Below the pieces are notes generated by a model that was given only the letters and a program-made list of their open reading frames with translations, was not told the origin of the DNA and made no database searches. Below, piece after piece: positions 35,560-45,800 of a stretch of 64,000 nucleotides of DNA (the first letter of the stretch is position 1; each line of letters begins with the position of its first letter). This DNA comes from JABWBD01 sp040768665. GTDB lineage: Bacteria > Planctomycetota > Planctomycetia > Pirellulales > Thermoguttaceae. Position numbers and translations under genes: made by a program. The DNA is taken from the NCBI GenBank assembly GCA_040768665.1, contig JAXGMN010000023.1, positions 155,048 through 219,047 on the forward strand. The letters are read 5' to 3'.

Positions 35560-38541
35560 ATGAGCAAAGTTTGGATTCTGTTTCTGTTTGCGATGGTCTT
35601 GACCGATTCTCACGTTTTCGGGGAATCGTTGGATCACGTTCTTTTCGACGTCCGCGGAAGGGATGTATCGGAAGGATGGCGTCTGAATATCTATGGAGCC
35701 AATGAGAAGGGAATCAAGCGGGGTGGCAGCGGAAGGATGGAGTCGGTGGGGGGAAGAAACGCTGGGGAAACGGCGCTGCGGTTCTCGTCGGAGGACGCCG
35801 GTTCGTACAACTTTGTTTCGCCGGAGATCGGCGACGGGCCGTGGCGAGAACGGGAGTATTACGGGGCCGAGATTACCTGGCGGGGCGACGGATCGGCCGG
35901 CCGCATGCAGATCTACGCCGTGACGCCGGACGGACAGTATGCGATCACGCTGCGTTTCGACGGAACGAGAAGCTGGCAGACGGAAATCCATCCGTCCGGC
36001 TGGTCGCGGCCCGGTACGCCGCCGCTGGACTGGTCGAAGATCACACGAGTCTATGTCAACGGGCAAGGAACCCAGTCGGTCGACCTCGAGAAGATCACAC
36101 TGGTAGCCGGCGTGAAACCGATTCACCTGGAGGCCGGGACGCAGGAAGGTCCTGATCCGGGGCTCCGCTCCGAGAAACGGATCGGCATTTCGCGAGCCGA
36201 ACTGTTCAAACTCGACGAGCAGACGCCGCGTTATCACTGCCGAGTGTTGCTGGAAGATAAAGAGGCGAAACTCAGCAACGCGACTGTGGAGTTGCTGCTG
36301 GCGCCGCCGGGTGAGGATCGCCGTGAGGTGCAGAAGAAAGAGATCTCGCTTGGCCGTTCGGTGGAAAGCGACGTCAGTTTGCCTTTCGAATGCACGCAGA
36401 CGCGCGATGGTGCTCATCTGTTCGACGTGATCGTCCGGGATGCGAAGGGCGGAGTGGCGGCGGCCGGGCAATATCGTTTCCTGCTGATGCGGCCGAGGAA
36501 ATTGGACTACGAGCAGGTCGTGCTCTGGCCGGAACCCCAGATCTGGAAGCCGGGTGAAGAGCGGTGGATCTTGCCGGAGACCATCACTATCGAGACACGG
36601 GGCGAGGGCGACTCTTTCCCATCGGAGCATCTCGCGGAAAAGCTCGCGAGCCGCTATGGAATCCATGTCGCCAAGCGGCACGGCAAGCCGACGGACGTGA
36701 TCCTGGAGTATGTGGACCATGGCGTCCGGCCGGAAGGCTTCGTGCTCGATGTGGGGAAGTCCGGCGCGCGATTGCAGGCGAGCAGCGGTCGGGGGATGTA
36801 TTATGCCGTGCGGACGCTGCTGGACATGGCGCGGCAGAGTTCGTTTGCCAAGCTGCAAGCGGGTATCCTCTGTACTCATTGTGAGGATTGGCCGGACATT
36901 CCGACGCGGGTGTATCTGGAGGTGTTCATCAGCGAACGCTACCACCGCACGCCACTGACGGTGGAGGCGTTCAAGGAGCATATCTACGACCAGGTCGCGG
37001 GCGGACGCTACAACCTCTATGCGATGCAGATCAGCGAGCATGTGCGTTACGACTCGCATCCGGAGCTGGCGCCGCGAAACTGTTTCACGAAGGCGGAACT
37101 GAAGGAGATTATCGATTTTGCGCGCAGGCATTATGTCGACGTGGCCCCGGGCTGGAACACGCCGGGCCATTGCGGGTGGCTGGTGCAGTATGCGCACCAG
37201 GAGCTTCGCGAGGACGGCGACAGTAAGACGCTTTGCACGAGCAATCCCGAGGGCATGCGCATTTTGAAGGAAATTGCCGGCGAGTTGCTCAAACTGTACG
37301 AGCCGAAGTACTTCTTCATGTCCGGCGACGAGGTGAACCAGGGATGGGAGCAGATCGCCGAGCGGCGATGTCGGCTCTGCGCCGGGAAGGAGAGGAACGA
37401 ACTGCTGCTGGAACATTGGAGCGAGTTGGCACGTTTTTTCAGCGAGCGCGGTGTCCGGCCGATCCTGTTCGACGACATGCTCTCGGTGAGATGGAACGGC
37501 GGCGAGCCGTTCCGTTGCGCGGAGATCCTGCCAAAACTTCCACGGAATCTGATCTTTGCCACATGGGGCATTCCTCCGTTGCCCGTGCCGCCCGAGCGGC
37601 TTCGAGCGCTCGGTTTCACGTCCTGGTCGGTGCAGACGGCCTATCCAGCTCTGAAAATGGATGCCGTACCGGCGTTGTGGCGGGATTACGACGCATTGGG
37701 AATCGCCGAGACGACGACCTGGGTGTGGTCGAATTTCACGCATTCGGCGAAGCAATGCAACTACTCGGCACCGGCATTGCATGCGAATGCTAGTTGCTGC
37801 TGGAATCCGGCAGTGGCGAGCGTCGCCCAGGCCGATCTGATCCATTCCGACGGCGTGCACTGGTCGCAAGTGATGCAGGTTCCAAACTGGGGGGCTCGCA
37901 AGATTTCCTATCTGCCGATACAGATTGCGCCGGCGTGCAACGAATCGACGCGAGATGAACGTGCGGAGGACGGGAAGGGCTGGATGGACCTTGGGCCGGA
38001 GCGGGATCTCGGCTCGCTGCCGAAGGGTAGGGTGTTTCTCGGCGGTGTCCCCTTCGATCGGCCGGACGAGGAGCGGGACTGCATTCTGCTCAAAGGAAAC
38101 GAGCGGTCGTCGCCGGTGCGCGTGAACAGGCAAGTCCTGGGCCTTGCCTTTGCCCATACCGCGGGGGCGGACGCGGAGCAAACGAAGGCGTTGCGAGATC
38201 GGTTTTTCCGGAAGAATACCGATCCGTTGGCCTTGCCAGTGGCCTGTTATGATGTGCGCTATGCCGACGGATCGGTTCATTCGATTCCGGTAAGGCTCGG
38301 TTACGACGTTCACTTCTGGGACTGCGAGCCAGGTGCGCGCGTGATGCCGGGTCCGAGTACGTATTGGATGGGGATGACGGCCGCAGGTGCGAGGAAGGAC
38401 GCGGCGCGTTCCGATGCGTGTGTGTGGGTGATGGAGTGGAAGAATCCGTGGCCCGAGGTGCCGGTGGAGGACGTGGTCTTCGTCGCGGCAGGGACCGAGG
38501 CTGCGGTGGCGTGTCTGGGCGTTACCGCCGTCGAACGGTAG
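35560..38541 (+). CDS. Large secreted GH20-like glycoside hydrolase
   Basis: 993 residues. A signal peptide (KVWILFLFAMVLTDSHVFG) is followed by a beta-sandwich like a carbohydrate-binding module (about 25-190), another beta domain (about 205-310), a GH20b-like alpha/beta domain (about 325-440) and a TIM barrel (about 450-750). The barrel has FFMSGDEVNQG, matching the GH20 Asp-Glu catalytic pair, where the Asp positions the substrate N-acetyl group and the Glu is the acid. The usual His before it is Met here. About 150-200 residues after the barrel form a further beta domain. Likely activity is on N-acetylhexosaminides. Confidence 0.75.
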   Translation: MSKVWILFLFAMVLTDSHVFGESLDHVLFDVRGRDVSEGWRLNIYGANEKGIKRGGSGRMESVGGRNAGETALRFSSEDAGSYNFVSPEIGDGPWREREYYGAEITWRGDGSAGRMQIYAVTPDGQYAITLRFDGTRSWQTEIHPSGWSRPGTPPLDWSKITRVYVNGQGTQSVDLEKITLVAGVKPIHLEAGTQEGPDPGLRSEKRIGISRAELFKLDEQTPRYHCRVLLEDKEAKLSNATVELLLAPPGEDRREVQKKEISLGRSVESDVSLPFECTQTRDGAHLFDVIVRDAKGGVAAAGQYRFLLMRPRKLDYEQVVLWPEPQIWKPGEERWILPETITIETRGEGDSFPSEHLAEKLASRYGIHVAKRHGKPTDVILEYVDHGVRPEGFVLDVGKSGARLQASSGRGMYYAVRTLLDMARQSSFAKLQAGILCTHCEDWPDIPTRVYLEVFISERYHRTPLTVEAFKEHIYDQVAGGRYNLYAMQISEHVRYDSHPELAPRNCFTKAELKEIIDFARRHYVDVAPGWNTPGHCGWLVQYAHQELREDGDSKTLCTSNPEGMRILKEIAGELLKLYEPKYFFMSGDEVNQGWEQIAERRCRLCAGKERNELLLEHWSELARFFSERGVRPILFDDMLSVRWNGGEPFRCAEILPKLPRNLIFATWGIPPLPVPPERLRALGFTSWSVQTAYPALKMDAVPALWRDYDALGIAETTTWVWSNFTHSAKQCNYSAPALHANASCCWNPAVASVAQADLIHSDGVHWSQVMQVPNWGARKISYLPIQIAPACNESTRDERAEDGKGWMDLGPERDLGSLPKGRVFLGGVPFDRPDEERDCILLKGNERSSPVRVNRQVLGLAFAHTAGADAEQTKALRDRFFRKNTDPLALPVACYDVRYADGSVHSIPVRLGYDVHFWDCEPGARVMPGPSTYWMGMTAAGARKDAARSDACVWVMEWKNPWPEVPVEDVVFVAAGTEAAVACLGVTAVER

Positions 38542-38618
38542 CCGAGCGCCGGCGCGATGTGGTATAAGTGGGGCAGCGGTAAGCGATCAAGGCCGCAACA
38601 TCAGCAAAGGAGCAATCC

Positions 38619-40175
38619 ATGAATGGTCACAGTATGCCTTCGGTTTGTTCACGTCGGCAATTTCTCTCCGGCTGCGCGGCATGCGCCGGGTGTCTCTCGA
38701 GCGCCGCGTGGCTTCGGCCTCGGCAGGCGGGCGCGGTCGAAACGTCGGCCGGCAAGGCGAAGGTTCGGCTCGTGTTCTGCGAGACGACCAACGACAAGCC
38801 GATCTGGCCCAATATCGGCTACGACTTCGACGCCCGACGCAATCGTGTGATCGAGGTTCTGAAGGCAGGTTGCCCGGACGTCGAGTTTCTGGTGACGAAG
38901 GTGATGGACGACCCCAAGCACGCCGACGAGGTGCTTCAGGGCGATGCCGAGATCGACGGTTACTTGCTGTGTTTGCAGGGACTCGGTTGGCGGAACGACG
39001 TGGTGAAGCTCTCCGCGACCGGCAAGCCGACGCTCGTGGTCGACAACTTGTTCGGCGGCTCCGGCCTGTTTCTCACGCGACTGCCGCAGATCGTGAAGTC
39101 GGACAAACCGGTGGATTGGGTCAGCTCGTCGGACGATCAGGACCTTGTCGCCGCTGCACGCCACTTTGCCTTGCTCAAGCAGGGGAAGACGGCCGGCGAG
39201 ATCGCCGCGGCGTTTCGAGCCACTCGGCGCAAGAGGACGCCGCGCGATACGGACTGGACGTGCACGGCGGATCCCGTTTCTTCGCCGAACTTCGAGGAGG
39301 CGCTTGCGAATCTCCGCAAGACGAAGATTCTTGTGGTTGGCGGTGGTTGGGGCGGCGACGCTTTCCGGAAGGCTGCCGAAGAGGTGGTGGGCGTGAAGTT
39401 TGTTGCCATCACGTTCGAAGAGTTGGCCGGCGCATACGCTGCCCCCGACCAGGACGCGGGCCGCGAGTTTGCCGAACGCTGGATCAACGCCGCGCAGGAG
39501 GTCGTGGAACCGGCCCGCGAAGAGATCGTGAAGTCCGGCCGGATGTATGTCGGGATGAAGCAGTTGATCGACAAACACGGTGCCCGCGGGATCAGCATCA
39601 ACTGCCTGGGCGGTTTTTATGGCGGGCATATGGAGGCCTATCCCTGCCTGGGTTTCAGCCATCTGAACAACGAGGGGATGATCGGCGGGTGCGAGGCCGA
39701 CCAGATGTCGGCGCTGACGATGGCGACGATGAGTGCACTGGTAGGCCGGCCGGGCTACATCTCCGACCCGGTGATCGATACCTCGAAGAACGAAATCATC
39801 TATGCCCACTGCGTGGCGATGACGAAAGCGTTCGGCCCGGACGGCGCATCGAATCCGTACCGGATCCGCAACCATTCGGAGGACCGCAAGGGCGTGGCGA
39901 TCCAGTCGCTCTTGCCCGCGGGATACATGACGACGACGCTGGAGATCAACCCGACCACCCGGCAGGTTCTTTTCCATCAGGCGAAGGCGACCGGGAACAA
40001 TCCGAGCGACATGGCCTGCCGGACAAAGCTGGAGGCGGTCGTCAAAGGCGACATCGAGAAACTGACCGAGAACTGGCGGATGGGCTGGCACCGGGTCACG
40101 TTCTATGGCGATTTGAAGGAAACGGTCACGGAGCTGTGTGGACGATTGAAGCTGGAGTTGGTTGAGGAGGCGTAG
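38619..40175 (+). CDS. Tat-exported sugar-isomerase-fold protein (FucI/AraA-like)
   Basis: 518 residues with AAAGGAG upstream. The signal contains a twin arginine (CSRRQFLSGCAACAGCLSSA), with several Cys that could also serve as a lipid anchor. The body resembles L-fucose/L-arabinose isomerases: an N-terminal domain, and a C-terminal half with GGCEADQMSALTMATMSAL, where Glu and Asp fit the metal-binding positions, and NPYRIRNHSED with a His. These enzymes interconvert aldoses and ketoses with Mn. Tat export of a metal enzyme is expected to follow cytoplasmic folding. It follows the GH20-like gene by about 77 bases in the same direction. Confidence 0.7.
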   Translation: MNGHSMPSVCSRRQFLSGCAACAGCLSSAAWLRPRQAGAVETSAGKAKVRLVFCETTNDKPIWPNIGYDFDARRNRVIEVLKAGCPDVEFLVTKVMDDPKHADEVLQGDAEIDGYLLCLQGLGWRNDVVKLSATGKPTLVVDNLFGGSGLFLTRLPQIVKSDKPVDWVSSSDDQDLVAAARHFALLKQGKTAGEIAAAFRATRRKRTPRDTDWTCTADPVSSPNFEEALANLRKTKILVVGGGWGGDAFRKAAEEVVGVKFVAITFEELAGAYAAPDQDAGREFAERWINAAQEVVEPAREEIVKSGRMYVGMKQLIDKHGARGISINCLGGFYGGHMEAYPCLGFSHLNNEGMIGGCEADQMSALTMATMSALVGRPGYISDPVIDTSKNEIIYAHCVAMTKAFGPDGASNPYRIRNHSEDRKGVAIQSLLPAGYMTTTLEINPTTRQVLFHQAKATGNNPSDMACRTKLEAVVKGDIEKLTENWRMGWHRVTFYGDLKETVTELCGRLKLELVEEA

Positions 40176-40189
40176 GTTCGTACCGCCTC

Positions 40190-42898
40190 TCATTCGTTTG
40201 CTACTTCCAGTAGCAACATGTCGAGCGCGGGGATTGTCAAGCTAACGGTTGTCGAATTATGAATCCGCTCGGCGGATTGCGTGCTGATCTCGCGGATGGT
40301 GGGCGGTTTGCTATCGGCGATCAGGGGCGAAAGTTCCACGTCGAGCGGGAAGGGCTCGGTCTGGGGATTGACGAACACGACGGCCGCGCGGCCGTCGTCC
40401 AGGGCCCAGACTTCGTGGGATATGGCGGGGACGGTGATGCCACCGGTGGCAGATCGCGAGAGGGCGCGCATGGGGATTGGCAGCGCAAGCGGAGGCTGCA
40501 TCCGGCCCCAGACGAGATAATCGTGGGCGAAGGTGCGGTAACCGGTCACGCATCGGGTTAAGAGTGTCAAGAACCGCTCGCGATTGGCGTTGTTCGGCAA
40601 CCCCAGGCCCTCCGGTGGGACCAAGCCCGGCATCAGCCCGACAGTGAAGCCTTTGGCGAGGCTGTACCAAGGCTGTCCGGCCGATTTCCAGGGGTAGAAC
40701 GCCGCCCAGCCGATCAGGTTTTCGTGGTAGAGATAGAGAAAGAGCGGCACCGTTCGCGTCGCGGGCGGAATGGCGGGCCATTCGGTCGTGATTCCGAAGG
40801 GACGGGACTGGCAGAGGTTGAGCCACGGGAGATAGAGCTCATTAGGCTCTTCCATCGAGAGCATGAAGTCCGGATCGATCGGCCGGCAGGTTTCGCACAC
40901 CTTGCGGTAGAGGTCGGCCATCGCGAGGTGTACCCAGCGGCCGTCGCCGGGCGGATGGCCATGGTCGGTCGCCCAGCAAACGGAGCTTGCGTAGCCGCCG
41001 CTGCACTCCTGGTCGAAATGGATGACTGAGTAGCCGTTTTCGACGCAATATTTTGCGACGTCGACGATGGTTTTCTTGGCGAAGTGGGTGGCCCGGCACA
41101 TTCGCGACCATTTCTGCCCGTGGTAGTCGTCCTTCTTGTCCGAGGTGCTGACCACCGGTTTGCCGGTCATGTCGTGGACCATCCAGCGGGTAAGCTCTCG
41201 GTCGAAGCGTTCCTGGTTGGAGTATGGTTCGCCTTCGGGCGAGGTTTTCTCGATTGTCCAGCGGTAGCCCGAGAGCATGACCATGCTTCGGCCGCCGAGA
41301 TCGCGGGCAACGGCGGCCGAGCAACGGAAGGTGGTCTCGTCGGGCATGACGGGCAAGTACTCCTGCCCGCACCACGTGCCCCAGCGCTCGTACCCACGGT
41401 TGTTCGGCAGCAACGGGGCGTTGAATCGCGTGGCATAGTCTCGCAAGAACGTTTCGAGCCTGGACGTGTCGCCGGGAGGCGTGATCCGGCGAGGGTCATA
41501 GGTGGTGACCAACGCGCCCGCGCGGAGCCAGTCGGGCGTGTCGTTTCGCGTGCGGACATTGAGCCGGGCCCACTCCTGGTTCTGCGACCATCTGCGATAG
41601 ATCTCGGCGGCATCGTACCAGCTTGTGCCGCCGCGCCGGGGATTGCCGACGAAGGGACCGAGGAGGATGGGATACGGCGGCCGCAGATCCTCGCCGGGCA
41701 GGGCCGAAGCGAGATGGGCGATCGAGAAGCGGATGCCGAACCCGGGCACAACTTCGAAGCTTTTTGCATGGCCGTCGGGATCGTGGCTGGCGAGGTAGAG
41801 ACCGGCCGCTGGATCGCAGAAGGCCATCACCTGGCAAGACAGGGCGCCGGGATAGGTATGCGAGATCGTTGCCGGTCTGCGGCGGAAGACTTCGCGGGGG
41901 TCGTCGATTACGCTGCCGTCGAAGGCGGGATAGAGGAGAACGTCGTCGTCGCTTTTCTCGCCGAGCGTTTCGGGGGCGTTGATGATCGGAAATGCGATTC
42001 GTGTGATGGCGGAGTCGCTGTTGTTCTCAACCTCGCTTTGACACTGGATCATGCCGGTGGCGTCGTCGATGCGATAGGTGAGGTTGACCGTTGCGCGGGG
42101 GTGCTCGGCGATGAAGCGATAGCCGCGGTGGTCTTGAAGTGGCTCAAAGCAGATCGAGTCGGCATGTGCACTGGAAACCGTATCGGTTGCAGCGTCTTTG
42201 AAGAAAGTCAGTTCGTAGGCGAGGCGGTCTTCGCTCGGCTCACTTAAGACGCGGCCGGTGGGTTTGTGGACAAGCCTGGCGATGGCGCCGGTCTTGAACA
42301 GTGCGAGCGACCAGTTCGCGGTGCTGAGTTGGGGACCGTCTGGCACGGCCGCCTGCGGCTGGTAGGTCTCGATGGCAACGCCGTCGATCCACACAGTATC
42401 TTTCGCCTCGCCGAGGAAAAAGTTGACCTTGGCGAACTGCTGCTCGCTCTTTCGTGCGCGAAAGGGGAAGCGGAACGCTTTCCACTCGGATTCGGTCTTC
42501 ACCGAGTGCGAGACACCGAGGTTTTCCCAGGGGCGATTGCGATTCATGAGAATGACCTGGAAGTCAGTCGGCTGGCGGCTCTTCGCGGAGAAGCGGAGGA
42601 GATAGGCTTGGCCCGCCGTTAGTGAATCCGTAGCGAAGTCGTGGGTAAGCTGGAGACGGTGGGGCGGACCGTTGACGGTGACATTGATTCGAGCTGCCTT
42701 GCCGCCGGTGGGACTGTCTGAATCGATCACGTCGAAGTTGGCGCGGGCCATCTCCTGTTGGGAAAGGGCCCAGCCTTTGGAGCCTTGCTCGAAGTTACCG
42801 TTTGGGAGAGTCTGGGCGTTCAGAACCAGCGGGACAACAACCAAAAAAGCAATGGCGAGGATTGCTGTGATTCGACGCGGCTTTGGTTGTTTTGTCAT
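40190..42898 (-). CDS. Secreted DUF6259-type glycoside hydrolase candidate
   Basis: 902 residues from the ATG at 42898, followed by a signal peptide (ITAILAIAFLVVVPLVLNAQ). Residues about 30-170 are a CBM4/9-like beta-sandwich (LPNGNFEQGSKGW, WIDGVAIETYQP). A galactose-mutarotase-like beta domain follows (about 185-400), then a TIM-barrel region with VIHFDQECSGGY and FMLSMEEPNELYLPW, whose acidic residues are candidates for catalysis. The start codon overlaps the stop of the upstream gene by four bases (ATGA), so the two are translationally coupled. The substrate is unknown. Confidence 0.72.
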   Translation of the reverse strand: MTKQPKPRRITAILAIAFLVVVPLVLNAQTLPNGNFEQGSKGWALSQQEMARANFDVIDSDSPTGGKAARINVTVNGPPHRLQLTHDFATDSLTAGQAYLLRFSAKSRQPTDFQVILMNRNRPWENLGVSHSVKTESEWKAFRFPFRARKSEQQFAKVNFFLGEAKDTVWIDGVAIETYQPQAAVPDGPQLSTANWSLALFKTGAIARLVHKPTGRVLSEPSEDRLAYELTFFKDAATDTVSSAHADSICFEPLQDHRGYRFIAEHPRATVNLTYRIDDATGMIQCQSEVENNSDSAITRIAFPIINAPETLGEKSDDDVLLYPAFDGSVIDDPREVFRRRPATISHTYPGALSCQVMAFCDPAAGLYLASHDPDGHAKSFEVVPGFGIRFSIAHLASALPGEDLRPPYPILLGPFVGNPRRGGTSWYDAAEIYRRWSQNQEWARLNVRTRNDTPDWLRAGALVTTYDPRRITPPGDTSRLETFLRDYATRFNAPLLPNNRGYERWGTWCGQEYLPVMPDETTFRCSAAVARDLGGRSMVMLSGYRWTIEKTSPEGEPYSNQERFDRELTRWMVHDMTGKPVVSTSDKKDDYHGQKWSRMCRATHFAKKTIVDVAKYCVENGYSVIHFDQECSGGYASSVCWATDHGHPPGDGRWVHLAMADLYRKVCETCRPIDPDFMLSMEEPNELYLPWLNLCQSRPFGITTEWPAIPPATRTVPLFLYLYHENLIGWAAFYPWKSAGQPWYSLAKGFTVGLMPGLVPPEGLGLPNNANRERFLTLLTRCVTGYRTFAHDYLVWGRMQPPLALPIPMRALSRSATGGITVPAISHEVWALDDGRAAVVFVNPQTEPFPLDVELSPLIADSKPPTIREISTQSAERIHNSTTVSLTIPALDMLLLEVANE

Positions 42899-45800
42899 GA
42901 GGACTTCTCCAGTACGACGTGGCCGTGCGGTGGGATGTCGAGCTTGATTTTGCCTTCGGTTGCGTTGAAGGGCTTGGGAGCGGGCGAGTGGCTGCCGCTG
43001 GTGTGGAGCGAGAGTGTCCCGTCGGCCCACGAGAGGGTCGTTTCGAACGGAATGGGTGTGTCGGTCGGGTTGTGCGCGAGGAACAGCCATTGGCCGTCGA
43101 AATGGACCTCTAAGCCACGCAAGCCTTCCGGTGTGGCGATCCGGCGGACGCTCTCGGCGGGCGTGGACCACTCCGGGAGCACCTCGACGGTGAAGAACTG
43201 GCGCGTCCCTTCGCTGTATGTGAGGGGCTCCTGCTCGTCGGTTTCGATGCTGCGCGGGTCGCGGAGCACGATCTCCATGCTGCGGAATTTCTCGGGCTTG
43301 TCGATGTAGAAGGTCTCGGATTTGTCCGTGATGATATCCGCGTAGTTGTGCTCGTGGAGGCGGCAGACGAGCGAGCCGTATTGGAACCGTGCGTTATCCT
43401 TGCGCTGGATCTCCTTTTCCAGGCCGAAGCGGATGCGGCCGTGGATGGAGTAGGCCCGCTGGTCGGAGAGGGGCTCGATCTCGAGCACACCGACGAGTCG
43501 GTGCGGCGTAAGGATCCACTGCTGGTTGCCAGCCCAGTCGGTCAGCGTCGACTTGCCGCCCCAGGCCACGTTCTGGATGCGGTAGCGGGTGGTGAGCATC
43601 GCGAAGTCGCCGGCGATTGTTACGGCATTGCGTTCGTCCTGCGAGAGGTAGCGGCACTCGCGCCAGCGGCGGCAGTTGCCTTCGTAGGGCTTGCGGGGCT
43701 CCAGGCGGAATTGGCTGGTGACAACTTGCAGGGCGGCATTGAGCGGATAACGGCGAGCCGGCTCGTCGACGACCATGCCGCCGACAAACGTGTCTTTGCC
43801 CTGCTGGCCCTCGCCAAAGAAGCGGGTGGTGCCGGCAAAACTCCAGCGGCCGAAGCGGCCCCGCGGCCCCTCGACGTTGCGATCGTAGAACAGATGCTTG
43901 TCCGGCAGCGGCTCGTCCTGGATATCCGGGCGGTAGAGCGTGGCGGCGTAGATGGCGTAGTAGTCGTTGGGCTTTTCCCAGCGGAGTTCTTCCTTGGCAA
44001 GGCGGCGGTTTTGCGGGCAGCCGGTCATGCCGGCGACGATTTCCGGACCGATGGGCGACAGCCCGGACCAGTAGTGCTTCCAAAAGCAATCGGTGTAGTA
44101 TTCGGGCACTCCACCGGGTTCGACGTTGTAGGGATAGTAGGGCCGGCTCTTGACGACCGTGTCGCGGGCCAACTCGCTGCCGGTGAGCTGCCAGTAGCGT
44201 GCCAGGTGGGCGACGTTGATCCGGTGGTAGACGAAGCACTCGTTCTGAAAGCCGTGATAGGAGAACGCGCCGTCGGGATAGAGCATGTCCGCGGTGAGTT
44301 TGCAGAACCGTTCGGCCTCCTCATGGTAGCGAGGAGAATCGAACATCCGCGAGGCGAGCTCGAGCATGAGCATGTAGTGGACGTCCATGTTGGCGTAGTA
44401 GCATTCGGGCGGCTCGTTTTCGGCCCGCACGCCGTAGGTCTCGATCTGATACTCGGTGGCGACCTTGGCGGAGTCGAGCCATTCGGACCGCTTGCTGGGG
44501 AGCACCAGGTCGGGATAGGTCGCGGTGAGCAGGAGAAAGGCTTCGAAGGTCGGGACAAAGGTGAAGCGATTGATGTTGGGGTCTCTGCCGTGGACCGCCT
44601 CACGGTCGGGGTTGAAGTCGCCTCCGCGGTGGTTCTGGAAGATGGCCTGCATGAGCCTTAGGACGCCTGCGAGCAGGTCAGGATCGGCTGCATGGGGACT
44701 TTCGGGGTGGCAAAGCCCCCAAGTGCCGGCATACAGGCTGTTGCCGAGGCTGCTGAAAGTCCAGGCGTTGTTGATCTGCTTGTAGCCTTCGTCGCCTTTC
44801 TGGTAACGCGCAGTCGATTTGAGAACCGAACGGACACGGCTCAGGAGGCCCTGGGCATAGGGATTGTCTTCAAAGTCCTTGACGGGTGGCAGCAGTTCCT
44901 TTGGCGGTTCGACGCGGCGGCCGATGTCCTTGGCGAGCAGCGACTCGATGTCGGCGAGGACGTTCTTAGCCGATGTGCCGAGCCCGGCGGCGAGCGAAGC
45001 CTGCGCGTCTTCAACGGCCCAGCGGAGGACGGCCTTCTTGAGCTTCTGTTCGGTCGTGGCGTCGGGGAGCTTTTCTACGGCGGCGGCAATTTCGTCGATC
45101 CGCGCAGCGGCCTGAGCGGCATGCTCCGCGTTCAGACGGCGGCGCTCTTCGCGCCGAGCAACTTCGGCCGTGTCGAAGCGAAGCGAGACGTCGTCCCACC
45201 AGACGACGCCCGGGGCGAAGAAGTTGAACAGGTCGAGGTTGATGTGATTGACGCCGGCGGGCAGTTCGAAGGAGAGGGTGAGCGGTTGCCATTGGCCGCC
45301 GGTTGGTTCGCCGTAGACGTGGTGGGCAGCACACTGTTTGCCCTCGTCGTCGACGGCGATGAGACGCGCGACAGGGCCTTTCCTGGCTTCGGCTTCCATC
45401 CGTTCGGTTCGGTACCAGGCATCGAAGACCCAAGGCCCGGAAGCTGCGGGAGGACGAAACGAGAAGGAGCCGCGCTGCTGGTCGTTTGCGCACTCGACGC
45501 GGATGCTTCGGTTGCCGTCGTGGGCGGCGGCAGTTTCCCAGGCCGCGTTGCTGCCGGTTTTCCAGTCGCCGCTTCGCCAGAAGTCGGGCTGCCGGTCGGC
45601 GTCGAGGTCGAGTTCGAAGCCGGGGTTGGGCAGGATGTTGGAGCCGTCGAGTTGAGGTTCCTTTTGGGCTGCCTTGGCGTATATGGCATGGTATTCGGCA
45701 AGCGCCGCCGCCTGTTCGGGCGTGGCTTTGAGGACACGGACGTCGTCGAGCAGGAGGCGGGCTTCGGCGCTTTCCCCGGCGCGGGTGAGAAAGAACTCGA

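Noticed and set aside
35533..38313. Minus-strand frame of 926 residues
   Set aside because: It lies wholly opposite the GH20-like gene, is Arg/His/Pro-rich without domains, and mirrors the codon bias of the true gene.
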